A stretch of 64,000 nucleotides of DNA from contig NZ_PJRT01000024.1 of NCBI RefSeq assembly GCF_002858935.1, forward strand, positions 1-64,000. The letters run 5' to 3'. Positions 55,185-64,000 of the stretch are shown in pieces. Numbering within the stretch: position 1 is the stretch's first letter; each line of letters starts with the position of its first letter. Source of the DNA: Pantoea endophytica (GTDB taxonomy: Bacteria; Pseudomonadota; Gammaproteobacteria; Enterobacterales; Enterobacteriaceae). The translations under genes and the position numbers were made by a program. Under the pieces are notes generated by a model. That model saw nothing but the letters and a program-made list of their open reading frames with translations. It was not told the origin of the DNA and made no database searches.

Positions 55185-56435
55185 TTAGAAGTTGAATCCG
55201 AGCTGCAGCATGGCACCTACGGTGTTGTCTTTACCTACAGAACCGGCCAGGTCCAGATGGACAGCATTGTTGAACGGTGACACACCCAAACCGGCGGTGA
55301 ACACGTCAGTATCGGTCGACTTCAGATCGGCGCGATAGCCGGCACGCAGCGCCAGCCAATCCAGCACACGATATTCCGCACCTACGCCAGCATATTGGCT
55401 GGTGTCTTCCGACTTGAAGCGCTTGGTTTCAGTCAGATCAACATCCCCAGCCAGCGTGAATGGCCCGTTATTCCAGGAAAGCCCTGTAGTGACCAGCGGA
55501 CGAATTTGATAAGTATCGCGGTAACCGTTTACCTCTTTAGTATCGAGATCGCGCGAGATCAGGTTTTGTCCGGTCACGCCAAAGGTCCAGTTCTCACCGA
55601 AATCTGTTGCGACACCCGCATCCATGTTGAAACCGGTATCGCTGCTGCGGTAGCGGCTGCTGTTGATGTCGCTCTTGTCGTAGTTGTAGATACTCGCGGT
55701 GTAGTTATACAGCCAGGTTTTCTGCAGCTTTGGCGTCACGCCGACAGAAACCGGATGGCCGGCAATCGAGAACTCATGCGCGACTGACACACCATAATCG
55801 GTGACTAATGCCGCCAGGCCATTGGCGCTGGAGCGCAAATTATTTTCATCACCCGGCACAGGCACTCTCGTGCCATTGGCAACCGCGCGCAGGTAGGCAA
55901 TATCGCTATCTGCCACGTTGGCGCGCACAATCGCAGTGCCGTAAGCCTTGGTGATAAAGGCAAAAGGTAAGGTTTCATTCGGAACGGTGACGGCCACGGC
56001 CACACCGGCTGTCGCGTGAGCTTTATTACCACGCAGATCGCTGAGCTGGTTTGCCATATCGCCTGCGGCGGCCTTCAGCTGCGGGTAACCATTGAGGTAA
56101 TCCTGAAAGGTTAGGTCATCGATCACGTCCTGATAACGATCAACGGTATCGGTAATGTCGTCAACGCGATCAATCAATTTGTCTTTATCGGTAACCTGTG
56201 CGCCGGCTGAGGGCAGAATGATGCTGACGTTATCTTCAGGCTGCGCCTTGGTCATCAATGCTGGGTTAGCCAGCACCGCTGAACTCCAGGTGGAGGAGGC
56301 TACGCCGGTACCGCCCATTGCGTCGTTACGCGCGTCGTACCATGTACCTGCTGCCAGAGCTGAGGAAGAGAGAAATACTGCATTCAAACCAACAAGATAA
56401 GCTACTTTTTTGTGCCTGAATAATGTCTTCGCCAT
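55185..56435 (-). CDS. TraF-like (PF13729 type) outer-membrane barrel protein
   Basis: 416 residues with a signal peptide (to about residue 29, SSSALAA) and a FadL/TraF-like start, GTWYDARNDAMGGTGVASSTWSSAVLANPALMT. A long beta-rich body follows, ending MLQLGFNF, an outer-membrane barrel ending. Although the family is named after a conjugation protein, chromosomal members have no known transfer role and resemble FadL hydrophobic transporters. The start at 56435 is chosen because the signal begins there. No tra genes are near. It interrupts the dusA-zur neighbourhood found in E. coli. Confidence 0.75.
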   Translation of the reverse strand: MAKTLFRHKKVAYLVGLNAVFLSSSALAAGTWYDARNDAMGGTGVASSTWSSAVLANPALMTKAQPEDNVSIILPSAGAQVTDKDKLIDRVDDITDTVDRYQDVIDDLTFQDYLNGYPQLKAAAGDMANQLSDLRGNKAHATAGVAVAVTVPNETLPFAFITKAYGTAIVRANVADSDIAYLRAVANGTRVPVPGDENNLRSSANGLAALVTDYGVSVAHEFSIAGHPVSVGVTPKLQKTWLYNYTASIYNYDKSDINSSRYRSSDTGFNMDAGVATDFGENWTFGVTGQNLISRDLDTKEVNGYRDTYQIRPLVTTGLSWNNGPFTLAGDVDLTETKRFKSEDTSQYAGVGAEYRVLDWLALRAGYRADLKSTDTDVFTAGLGVSPFNNAVHLDLAGSVGKDNTVGAMLQLGFNF

Positions 56436-56846
56436 GAGCCTGCCATCACCTTTGAAATGTCGCTGAATCACTCACCGACTGAAAGTTTAGTTAGCCGCTA
56501 TTCTGAACCCTGGCTAACGCTTCATTGCTGTGAATTAAAAGGAAATAGCACTGCTATTCGCAGAATTGGACGCTTCCACGCCATTCCGCTGTGTTTTTAT
56601 GCAGAAAAATTAACAGTGGGTTAATTGATACCAGAAATTACTTAAGACCTTTTGAACCATAGCCGCTAACCCGGTGAGTTGCAAAGCAAAATCCGTGCAG
56701 GCGTTGCGCTGCCTGGTCGGACGCATTTTACAGACATAAGGGTTGCAGCAATATTGACGGGAAAATGGCGATGGTAATCTATTGATTGGGGAGAATTTTC
56801 TTAGGGATTTTAAGGACAATAAGCAATCACAGCAGCGTAAAAATTT

Positions 56847-56863
56847 GTGTGATAAAATAACAT
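56847..56863 (+). promoter_or_regulatory. Zur-type box in front of zur
   Basis: GTGTGATAAAATAACAT agrees with the E. coli znu operator (GTGTGATATTATAACAT) at 15 of 17 positions as I recall it. It lies 24 bp before the zur start, overlapping the likely promoter. Confidence 0.6.
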
Positions 56864-56886
56864 CACCTGCAACCCGGAGAATGCGT

Positions 56887-57405
56887 ATGTCAAACCTCAC
56901 GCCAGAACAACTTCTTACCCAGGCCGAATCACTTTGCCTTGATCGCGGCGTGCGCCTCACCACTCAACGCGCCGAAGTGTTGCGCTTAATGGCAGAGCAG
57001 AATGGTTCGATAAGCGCTTACGATTTGCTAGATCAACTGCGTGTCAGTGAACCGCAAGCAAAACCGCCCACCATCTATCGCGCGCTGGATTTCCTGCTGG
57101 AACAGGGATTTATTCATCGCGTAGAGTCAAATAATAGTTACGTGGTTTGCCATCATTTTGATGAGCCAGCACATACTTCGGTGATGTTGGTGTGTGACGG
57201 TTGTGCGGCAGTAAGCGAAAAACATGCTCATGGCGTGGAAAAAACCATCGCTGCATTAGCGGATCAGGCGGGATTTTCTCTGCGACATACCGTAATTGAG
57301 GCACATGGCCTGTGCGAAAATTGCGCAGAAGTGGCGGCTTGCACGCACCATGAAAGCTGCGAGCATGACCATCAAGTCGAGGGTAAAAAGCGGGTAAGAA
57401 AATAG
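56887..57405 (+). CDS. zur: Zinc uptake repressor
   Basis: Fur-family repressor of zinc import. 172 residues (E. coli 171). Winged helix 20-90 (RLTTQRAEVLRLMAEQNGSISAYDLLDQLR, KPPTIYRALDFLLEQGFIHRV) and dimer domain with the structural-zinc cysteines in CDGCA and CENCAEVAAC. Histidine-rich tail CTHHESCEHDHQ. The ATG at 56887 is about 8 nt after GGAGA; one at 56881 is too close. A Zur-like box upstream suggests self-control. Confidence 0.95.
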   Translation: MSNLTPEQLLTQAESLCLDRGVRLTTQRAEVLRLMAEQNGSISAYDLLDQLRVSEPQAKPPTIYRALDFLLEQGFIHRVESNNSYVVCHHFDEPAHTSVMLVCDGCAAVSEKHAHGVEKTIAALADQAGFSLRHTVIEAHGLCENCAEVAACTHHESCEHDHQVEGKKRVRK

Positions 57406-57480
57406 GGAGGCACATCCTTGTGCCGGGCCAATCACTACGCTAAATGATTGGCGGGTAGGAGCATCATCCGTGAAGTGAGA

Positions 57481-57693
57481 TTACCAGCGGTAATCTTTGT
57501 TGGTTGTTTCCCAGTCTTTCACTTCTTTCTCGGCCTGGTCTTTACCATAACCGTAGCGTTCCTGGATTTTACCAACCAGCTGTTCGCGTTTGCCTTCGAT
57601 CACAGTGAAGTCGTCGTCGGTTAGCTTGCCCCACTTCTCTTTGAATTTGCCTTTGAACTGCTTCCAGTTTCCGCTCGCTTCGTCTTTGTTCAT
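57481..57693 (-). CDS. yjbJ: CsbD-family stress protein YjbJ
   Basis: 70 residues (E. coli YjbJ 69): MNKDEASGNWKQFKGKFKEKWGK, IEGKREQLVGKIQERYGY. A small, highly charged, abundant protein of unknown function, sigma-S dependent in E. coli. AGGAATATT precedes the ATG. Confidence 0.93.
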   Translation of the reverse strand: MNKDEASGNWKQFKGKFKEKWGKLTDDDFTVIEGKREQLVGKIQERYGYGKDQAEKEVKDWETTNKDYRW

Positions 57694-57857
57694 AATATTC
57701 CTCCACTACATCCTGAGTGAGATAGATATATTGCCTGCTTAGCTGGCGATATACCCAGACAACGCGCTACTCATATGCGCCGTATGAGGTAATTGTAGTA
57801 GCCGCTTCGCAGTTTGCAGAGAAATACAGATTAATCTGTAGGTTACGCTTCGCTTAT

Positions 57858-59180
57858 TCAGGCGTTAAACCAGCTATCGCGCCGCCAGTGACCACGCCAA
57901 ATGAGCCACAGCGTGAGTCCGCGTAACGCGAGGAATACCGTCACCGCCAGCCATAAACCGTGATTACCGAGCCACGGCAGCGTGAGCAGCGAGACACCGT
58001 AGCCGATCGCCGCCATCACCATGCTGTTGCGCATCTCACGCCCGCGCGTCGCGCCGATAAACATGCCGTCCAGCAGATAGCACCAGACGCCAACCAGCGG
58101 CAGAATCACTTGCCAAATCAGATAGCGGTCGGCCATCTCTCGTAGCGCTTCCAGTGACGTCAGCATCGCCACAATCTCCGGACCGGTGAATGCATAAATC
58201 AGCGCAAAGATCGCGGCGACGAAGCATGCCTGGCGACAAGCCGCATGCCAAATCAGCAATAGTCGGCTGCGATCTTTGGCCCCAACCGCTTCACCCGAAC
58301 AGGCTTCAACCGCGTAGGCAAATCCATCCAGCGCGTATGCGGTGAAAGTGAGGAACATCAGCAGCACCGCATTGACTGCCACTACATCCGGCCCAATGCG
58401 TGCGCCAAGGATGGTGAGCGACGCGAAGCAGATTTGCAGCATCAAAGACCGCAGCATAATGTCGCGATTGAGGCGGAATAGCCGCGCCGCATCGCCGCGC
58501 CAGCTGCTTTTGAGTAAAGCAAAATGGATACCGCGCATCTTTAGCACCCGCGCCACCATCCATAAACCCACGCCCAGCGTGACATATTCTGCCAGCACGG
58601 TAGCCGCCGCCGCTCCGGCGACACCCCAATGCAGTTTGAGCACGAACAGCAGATCCAGCAGGATATTCACCAGGTTGCCGATGATTAGCAGCACCATCGG
58701 TGCCCGCGCATACTGCACGCCCAGCAGCCAGCCAAGAATCACCAAATTGGCCAAGGTTGCGGGCGCACTCAGCCAGCGAATCTCAATGAATATTTTCGCC
58801 TGTTGCTGCACTTCCGGGCTGCCACCCATTAAAGCTGCCGCCAGGCTGCTGATCGGCGTTCGCAGCACCATAAACAGCGCACCAAAAACCAGCGCAATCA
58901 GTAGCGGTTGTGTTAAGGCGCGCGCCAGCGCCGTTTTGTCATTGGCGCCAAATGCCTGAGCGGTGAGTCCGGTGGTGCTCATGCGCAGGAACAGCAGGAG
59001 CATAAAGATGAAGCTGGTGGCGGTTGTGCCCACGGCGACGCCACCGAGGTAGATCGGGCTATCGAGATGACCAATAACGGCGGTATCCACTACACCCAGT
59101 AATGGGACGGTGATATTTGACAGGATCATCGGCAGCGCTAGCCGCCAGAGCGTTTTATCTGAAGAGGAAAACAGCTGCAT
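57858..59180 (-). CDS. dinF: MATE-family transporter DinF
   Basis: 440 residues with 12 helices, slightly shorter than E. coli DinF (459). MATE landmarks: LWRLALPMILSNITVPLLGVVDTAVIGHL, STTGLTAQAFGANDK, and the second-half AVEACSGEAVGAKDRSR. A sodium- or proton-driven exporter linked to oxidative and bile stress resistance. Downstream of lexA on the same strand, so SOS-induced through readthrough; the lexA-dinF gap is 136 bp, wider than in E. coli. Confidence 0.94.
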   Translation of the reverse strand: MQLFSSSDKTLWRLALPMILSNITVPLLGVVDTAVIGHLDSPIYLGGVAVGTTATSFIFMLLLFLRMSTTGLTAQAFGANDKTALARALTQPLLIALVFGALFMVLRTPISSLAAALMGGSPEVQQQAKIFIEIRWLSAPATLANLVILGWLLGVQYARAPMVLLIIGNLVNILLDLLFVLKLHWGVAGAAAATVLAEYVTLGVGLWMVARVLKMRGIHFALLKSSWRGDAARLFRLNRDIMLRSLMLQICFASLTILGARIGPDVVAVNAVLLMFLTFTAYALDGFAYAVEACSGEAVGAKDRSRLLLIWHAACRQACFVAAIFALIYAFTGPEIVAMLTSLEALREMADRYLIWQVILPLVGVWCYLLDGMFIGATRGREMRNSMVMAAIGYGVSLLTLPWLGNHGLWLAVTVFLALRGLTLWLIWRGHWRRDSWFNA

Positions 59181-59316
59181 TAGCCCATTCCGTTGTGTGC
59201 GGTAATCAGCGTAATGGCGCCAGAATGAGCCGCAGAAAGAGTCACAGAGAAGTAAAACAGCAGACTGCGGTCAGCGCAAACACGCACCGCCGCAGTTAAA
59301 GTGGATCAGAAACTGA

Positions 59317-59931
59317 TCAGAGCCACTCGCCGTTGCGCACAATCCCGACAGCTAAACCTTCAACGGTTAGCGACTGCTCACGGGTGTCCACGACAATCGG
59401 CTGAAAATCGGTGTTTTCCGGCAGCAGATGGACAATCGCACCCTGCTTTTTCCAGCGTTTCACTGTGACTTCATCATCAATGCGCGCCACGACAACCTGG
59501 CCGTTACGCACTTCCTGCGTTTTGTGTACCGCTAACAGATCGCCATCCATAATGCCGATGTCTTTCATCGACATACCGCTCACGCGCAGCAGGAAATCGG
59601 CGCTCGGTTTAAAGAGGTTAGCATCCACCTGATAGTGGGCTTCGATGTGTTCTTGTGCCAGCAAAGGTTCACCGGCAGCGACGCGGCCAATCAGCGGCAG
59701 CCCTTCGCTCGGTTCTTCTTCCATCAGCAAACGAATCCCGCGCGATGCGCCGGAAACAATTTCAATTACGCCTTTACGCGCCAGCGCTTTCAGATGCTCT
59801 TCGGCAGCATTGGGCGAGCGGAAACCCAGTTGCGCAGCAATTTCCGCACGCGTTGGCGGCATGCCCGTCTGGTTAATATGGTCGCGAATCAGGTCATAGA
59901 CCTGTTGCTGCCGTGCAGTTAACGCTTTCAT
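59317..59931 (-). CDS. lexA: SOS repressor LexA
   Basis: 204 residues (E. coli 202). N-terminal winged HTH ([26 protein letters not shown]) and S24 self-cleavage domain: cleavage bond A86-G87 in RVAAGEP, serine S121 in SGMSMKD, lysine K158 in VTVKRW. Two LexA boxes sit just upstream for autorepression. Confidence 0.98.
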   Translation of the reverse strand: MKALTARQQQVYDLIRDHINQTGMPPTRAEIAAQLGFRSPNAAEEHLKALARKGVIEIVSGASRGIRLLMEEEPSEGLPLIGRVAAGEPLLAQEHIEAHYQVDANLFKPSADFLLRVSGMSMKDIGIMDGDLLAVHKTQEVRNGQVVVARIDDEVTVKRWKKQGAIVHLLPENTDFQPIVVDTREQSLTVEGLAVGIVRNGEWL

Positions 59932-59939
59932 CCCGCCCC

Positions 59940-59974
59940 CTGGTTGTTTATACAGTCGCTGTGAGTATATACAG
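59940..59974 (-). promoter_or_regulatory. Tandem LexA boxes of the lexA promoter
   Basis: On the minus strand CTGTATATACTCACAG (59959-59974) and CTGTATAAACAACCAG (59940-59955), both CTG-N10-CAG, 3 bp apart. This is the two-box arrangement of E. coli lexA; the second is 9 bp from the start codon. Confidence 0.95.
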
Positions 59975-60036
59975 GTATTCGCGAAATGAAAACCGTAACA
60001 GAGGGAAAAATCAGCGGTTTAATGAATCTGGAATCC

Positions 60037-60405
60037 CTATCTCAAATGCGTCCAGAGCAGCGCGATCCAGACGAACAGAGCCAGTAAGATAGTCAGCAAT
60101 ACGGCAGCCGATCCCATATCTTTGGCGCGGCCCGCGAGCGGATGTTGCTCCTGCCCGATGCGGTCGACCACCGCTTCGATAGCGCTATTAAGGATCTCAA
60201 CGATGATAACCAGCACTACCGAGCCAATCATCAGGATGCGGGAAAGGGTATCTACATCCAGCCAGCAAGCCACGAGAATGGCCACCAGCGCGGCAATGGC
60301 TTCCTGCCGAAAAGCGGCTTCGTGCTGCCATGCGGCACGCAGGCCCTGCCAGGAATAACCGGCGGCTTTCACTATTCTTACTAAACCGGTGACGTTATTT
60401 GCCAT
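60037..60405 (-). CDS. dgkA: Diacylglycerol kinase
   Basis: 122 residues, as in E. coli. Trimeric inner-membrane enzyme that recycles diacylglycerol to phosphatidic acid. Amphipathic N-terminus (GLVRIVKAAGYSWQGLRAAWQHEAAFRQE), three helices, and the active-site EILNSAIEAVVDRIGQEQHPLAGRAKDMGSAAVLL. Divergent from plsB, as in E. coli. Confidence 0.97.
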   Translation of the reverse strand: MANNVTGLVRIVKAAGYSWQGLRAAWQHEAAFRQEAIAALVAILVACWLDVDTLSRILMIGSVVLVIIVEILNSAIEAVVDRIGQEQHPLAGRAKDMGSAAVLLTILLALFVWIALLWTHLR

Positions 60406-60532
60406 GTCTATGGAACCCTTGAACTATTTTGACGTCAATGTGTGGGCAGTATGAGGCGGCAGAGCCACAGACCTTCGCTGCGCTTTCTGGTATGCTTGCC
60501 GCGCTTTGCTAACAAGAGGCTTAAAGTTGTCT

Positions 60533-62956
60533 ATGTCAGGTTGGCGTAAACTCTATTACAAATTATTGAATTTACCACTCTCTATTTTGGTAAAAAGTAA
60601 GGTCATTCCGACCGATCCTATCTCTGAACATGGGATCGATCCGACACGTCCGGTGATGTATGTTTTGCCTTATGATTCAAAGGCTGACCTGCTCACACTG
60701 CGTGCTCAATGCCTGAAACATGATCTGCCCGATCCGCTGGCTCCGCTGGAGATCGATGGCACCCTGCTGCCGCGCCACGTGTTTATTCACGATGGCCCAC
60801 GCGTAATTCCCTATTTCGTGGCCAATCCCGAATCGGTAAAGCTGTTCCACGATTATCTGGATTTGCACCGCAGCAACCCGCAACTCGATGTGCAAATGCT
60901 GCCGGTCGCGGTGATGTTTGGTCGTGCGCCGGGACGTGAAACCTCCGGTGAATCCACGCCGCATCTGCGCGTGCTCAATGGCGTGCAGAAGTTCTTCGCC
61001 ATTTTGTGGCACGGCCGCGACAGCTTTGTTCGCTTCTCGCAAACCGTTTCGTTGCGCCAGATGGCGACCGAGCACGGCACCGATAAGTCGATTGCCCAAA
61101 AGCTGGCTCGCGTGGCGCGCATTCATTTTGCCCGCCAACGTCTGGCCGCGGTCGGCCCGCGTCTGCCTGCACGTCAGGATCTCTTCAACAAGCTGTTACA
61201 ATCCAAAGCGATCGAAAAAGCAGTAGAAGATGAAGCGCGCAGCAAAAAGATTTCGCATGAGAAAGCCCAGCAGAACGCCATCGAAATGATGGAAGAAGTG
61301 GCGGCGGACTTCTCTTATGAAGCGATTAAAGTCACTGACCGCGTGATGGGCTGGCTGTGGAGCCGCCTGTATCAGGGCATCAACGTGCATGGCGGTGAGC
61401 GCGTGCGTCAGCTGGCGCAGGATGGTCATGAGATTGTGTATGTGCCCTGCCACCGCAGCCACATGGATTACCTGCTGCTCTCCTACGTGCTTTATCATCA
61501 AGGCCTGGTGCCGCCGCACATTGCTGCCGGTATTAACCTGAACTTCTGGCCAGCCGGCCCGATTTTCCGTCGTCTGGGCGCCTTCTTTATTCGTCGTACC
61601 TTTAAGGGCAACAAACTCTATTCCACCGTGTTCCGTGAATATCTTGGCGAGCTGTTTAGCCGGGGTTACTCCGTGGAATACTTTGTGGAAGGCGGACGTT
61701 CGCGTACCGGTCGTTTGCTGGATCCAAAAACCGGCACCCTATCAATGACGCTGCAGGCGATGCTGCGCGGCGGCAGTCGTCCAATCACCTTCGTGCCGAT
61801 TTACATTGGCTACGAGCATGTGATGGAAGTGGGCACCTACGCCAAAGAGCTGCGGGGTGCGGCCAAAGAGAAAGAGAGTTTCCTGCAGATGGTGCGCGGT
61901 TTACGTAAGCTGCGCAATCTCGGCCAGGGCTACGTTAACTTCGGTGAACCCCTGCCGTTGATGAACTATCTGAACAAAAACGTGCCCGAATGGCGAGATG
62001 CGATTGATCCTATCGAACCGCAACGCCCAGCCTGGATGACGCCCGCCGTGAATGACATTGCGGCGAAGCTGATGGTGCGCATCAACGAAGCCGGTGCAGC
62101 CAACGCCATGAACCTGTGCGTCACCGCACTGCTGGCGTCACGTCAGCGTTCACTGACCCGCGAACAGCTGATTGAGCAGTTAGAGTGCTACACCCAGCTG
62201 CTGCGCAATGTGCCCTATTCGCCAGAAGCCACGGTGCCTGACATGAGCGCCGAAGCGCTGCTTGATCACGCCATGGGCATGAACAAGTTCGAGACCGAGC
62301 AAGACAGCATTGGCGACATCATCATTCTGCCGCGCGAGCAGGCGGTGCTGATGACCTACTATCGCAACAACATTCATCACATGTTGGTGATGCCATCGTT
62401 GATTGCCGCCATCGTGCAGCAACATCGTGAAATCAGCGAAGCAGAGCTGCTGCGTCAGGTTAGCCTGGTATATCCGATGCTAAAGAGCGAGTTGTTCTTG
62501 CGCTGGGACAAGACAGAGTTGCCTGCGCTACTTAACGCACTCTGTGCAGAGATGGCGCGTCAGGGCCTGATCACCTTGCAGGATGGTCAACTAAGAATGA
62601 CGCCGGCACGTCACCGTTCGCTGCAACTGCTGGCGGCGGGTATTCGTGAGACGCTGCAACGCTTCGCGATTACCTTCGCTATCCTCAGCGCGAAACCGGC
62701 CATCAACCGTGGCACGCTGGAGAAAGAGAGCCGCACGCTGGCTCAACGCCTGTCTGTGCTGCACGGTATCAACGCACCAGAGTTCTTTGATAAAGCAGTG
62801 TTTACTGCGCTGGTACTCACGCTGCGTGATGAAGGATATATCAGTGACAAAGGCGATGCCGATGCCGAACGCAGTCATATGATGTGGCAGATGCTGGCGG
62901 AACTGGTGACCAGCGACGTGCGTCTGACGATTGAAAGCGCGGTCACCCACGATTAA
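60533..62956 (+). CDS. plsB: Glycerol-3-phosphate 1-O-acyltransferase
   Basis: First step of phospholipid synthesis: acylates sn-glycerol 3-phosphate. 807 residues, same as E. coli PlsB. Acyltransferase blocks: HRSHMD (HX4D, near 306), [40 protein letters not shown] and [12 protein letters not shown]. The ATG at 60533 starts the family MSGW; nine upstream codons are ignored. Membrane-associated, and functionally paired with dgkA across the divergent promoter region. Confidence 0.97.
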   Translation: MSGWRKLYYKLLNLPLSILVKSKVIPTDPISEHGIDPTRPVMYVLPYDSKADLLTLRAQCLKHDLPDPLAPLEIDGTLLPRHVFIHDGPRVIPYFVANPESVKLFHDYLDLHRSNPQLDVQMLPVAVMFGRAPGRETSGESTPHLRVLNGVQKFFAILWHGRDSFVRFSQTVSLRQMATEHGTDKSIAQKLARVARIHFARQRLAAVGPRLPARQDLFNKLLQSKAIEKAVEDEARSKKISHEKAQQNAIEMMEEVAADFSYEAIKVTDRVMGWLWSRLYQGINVHGGERVRQLAQDGHEIVYVPCHRSHMDYLLLSYVLYHQGLVPPHIAAGINLNFWPAGPIFRRLGAFFIRRTFKGNKLYSTVFREYLGELFSRGYSVEYFVEGGRSRTGRLLDPKTGTLSMTLQAMLRGGSRPITFVPIYIGYEHVMEVGTYAKELRGAAKEKESFLQMVRGLRKLRNLGQGYVNFGEPLPLMNYLNKNVPEWRDAIDPIEPQRPAWMTPAVNDIAAKLMVRINEAGAANAMNLCVTALLASRQRSLTREQLIEQLECYTQLLRNVPYSPEATVPDMSAEALLDHAMGMNKFETEQDSIGDIIILPREQAVLMTYYRNNIHHMLVMPSLIAAIVQQHREISEAELLRQVSLVYPMLKSELFLRWDKTELPALLNALCAEMARQGLITLQDGQLRMTPARHRSLQLLAAGIRETLQRFAITFAILSAKPAINRGTLEKESRTLAQRLSVLHGINAPEFFDKAVFTALVLTLRDEGYISDKGDADAERSHMMWQMLAELVTSDVRLTIESAVTHD

Positions 62957-62973
62957 CGCGGCGATAAGCTAAT

Positions 62974-63002
62974 AAAAAGGCGCACTTCAGTGCGCCTTTT
63001 TT
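62974..63002. terminator. Two-way terminator between plsB and ubiA
   Basis: AAAAAGGCGCAC-TTCA-GTGCGCCTTTTT between convergent genes. Confidence 0.92.
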
Positions 63003-63004
63003 GT

Positions 63005-63889
63005 TTATAACAGATCCGCGAACGGCACGGTGCTGAGCAGAATGCCGAGAAACAGCACCATGCCCACATAGTTGTTATTCAGAAACGCCTGGAAGCAGGG
63101 ATCGCGCTCGCGCTGGGCAATTAGCTTCTGCTGATGCACAAACAAGCCCGCAGCCAGCAGCAGCGACCAGTAAAACGCCCCATTCAGTTGAAGCATCATG
63201 CCCACCAGCGCCATCAAACCGAGCGTTGCCAGCTGCAGTAAACCAATAATCAGTTTGTCGTAACGGCCAAACAGAATCGCCGTTGATTTTACGCCGATCT
63301 TCAAATCGTCATCGCGATCGACCATCGCGTACTGCGTGTCATAGGCCACCGTCCAGCAGATGTTCGCCAGGAAAACCAGCCAGCAGACTAAAGGTAAGGA
63401 CTCACTAACTGCTGCCCATCCCATCGGAATCGCCCAACCAAACGCTGCGCCGAGCACCACCTGCGGCAGATGCGTGTAGCGCTTCATAAACGGATAAACC
63501 CACGCCAGCGCCAGGCCGCCAAACGACAGCAAAATGGTCATGGTGTTCATGGTCAACACCAGCATAAACGCCAGCAAACCGAGACCGGCAAACAGCAGCT
63601 TCGCCTCTTTCCCGGATACCGCGCCGCTGGCCAGCGGACGTGACGCCGTGCGCTTGACGTGACCATCGATTTTGCGGTCAGCGTAATCATTGATGACGCA
63701 GCCAGCAGCACGCATCACGATAACGCCGAGCACAAACACCAGCAGCACCGGCAGCGGTGGAATCGCCATGCCGGAGAGCCACAGTGCCCACAGAGTTGGC
63801 CACAGCAGTAACACAGTGCCGATGGGTTTATCGATACGCATCAGGCGGCAGTAAGCCTGCCATTTGGTCATGGGTAAGGTGTTTTGCAC
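63005..63889 (-). CDS. ubiA: 4-Hydroxybenzoate octaprenyltransferase
   Basis: Attaches the polyprenyl tail to 4-hydroxybenzoate in ubiquinone synthesis. 294 residues, nine helices. Aspartate-rich motifs [15 protein letters not shown] (near 67) and [20 protein letters not shown] (near 185) bind the prenyl diphosphate through magnesium. The start is a GTG with AAGGA about 10 nt upstream; an ATG six codons later has none. Downstream of ubiC with a 7-bp gap, an operon as in E. coli. Confidence 0.95.
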   Translation of the reverse strand: MQNTLPMTKWQAYCRLMRIDKPIGTVLLLWPTLWALWLSGMAIPPLPVLLVFVLGVIVMRAAGCVINDYADRKIDGHVKRTASRPLASGAVSGKEAKLLFAGLGLLAFMLVLTMNTMTILLSFGGLALAWVYPFMKRYTHLPQVVLGAAFGWAIPMGWAAVSESLPLVCWLVFLANICWTVAYDTQYAMVDRDDDLKIGVKSTAILFGRYDKLIIGLLQLATLGLMALVGMMLQLNGAFYWSLLLAAGLFVHQQKLIAQRERDPCFQAFLNNNYVGMVLFLGILLSTVPFADLL

Positions 63890-63896
63890 AGTGGTT

Positions 63897-64000
63897 TTAT
63901 CCTTGATCCAGCGCGCGATAGAGCGGCGACGCCGGTAAAAATAGTTCAGTTAACAGCAGCGGCTTGCCCGACAAACGCAGGCGGGAACGGCGTCCCCATA
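63897..64000 (-). CDS. ubiC: Chorismate lyase, C-terminal part
   Basis: The last 34 codons are in view, ending in [19 protein letters not shown] plus six residues. This is the C-terminus of UbiC, which turns chorismate into 4-hydroxybenzoate and pyruvate. The rest lies past the right edge. Compared with E. coli it has a few extra residues after SPLY. Confidence 0.93.

Overview
The window reads as chromosome of an Erwiniaceae-type enterobacterium (Pantoea or Erwinia-like). The right half follows the E. coli 91-92 minute backbone almost gene for gene: gltP, acs-yjcH-actP, yjcE, ghxP, soxR/soxS, yjcB, ssb/uvrA, yjbR-yjbQ, tyrB, dnaB, qorA, pspG, dusA, zur, yjbJ, dinF, lexA, dgkA, plsB, ubiA, ubiC. 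The proteins match these families over full length. Lineage-specific genes are slotted between the backbone blocks. GC is moderately high in the core and clearly lower around 35.3-37.1 kb.

Layout. 0-8 kb: the end of an IS481-type insertion sequence, a one-piece dihydroxyacetone kinase, a Fur-boxed yncE, a small BhsA-like secreted protein, a NepI-like exporter divergent from an AraC regulator, and the aerotaxis receptor aer with a probable sigma-28 promoter. 7.7-14.1 kb: a 2023-residue autotransporter whose stop codon abuts a 130-bp tandem hairpin repeat. 14.5-19 kb: murQP (N-acetylmuramate recycling), an orphan HicB-type antitoxin, and gltP. 19.5-23.6 kb: the acetate operon acs-yjcH-actP. 23.8-32.5 kb: two YfaZ-type porin-like proteins, an LrgAB pair with a LysR regulator, yjcE, ghxP with a PurR box, a glutathione S-transferase, and soxR/soxS with a perfect SoxR operator. 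32.7-40.7 kb: the accessory stretch, with yjcB, a flippase plus TupA-like ATP-grasp pair, an IS3-derived double-HTH protein, an AraC/DMT-exporter pair, an isochorismatase and a Xre-RES toxin-antitoxin pair. 40.7-64 kb: DNA repair and replication (ssb, uvrA, dnaB, lexA, dinF), tyrB, stress and zinc genes (pspG, dusA, zur), then phospholipid and ubiquinone genes.

Several regulons are legible in the DNA: SOS boxes before uvrA/ssb and lexA, a SoxR box, Fur, PurR, CRP and Zur boxes, and a sigma-54 promoter for pspG. A family of GTAGCGGCGC-type palindromes recurs at least three times between genes. The points most worth a second look are the IS3-derived double-HTH protein, the isolated flippase/TupA pair, the cysteine-bearing tail on SoxS, the tandem repeats behind the giant autotransporter, the palindromic operator of the Xre-RES system, and the Zur box in front of zur itself.
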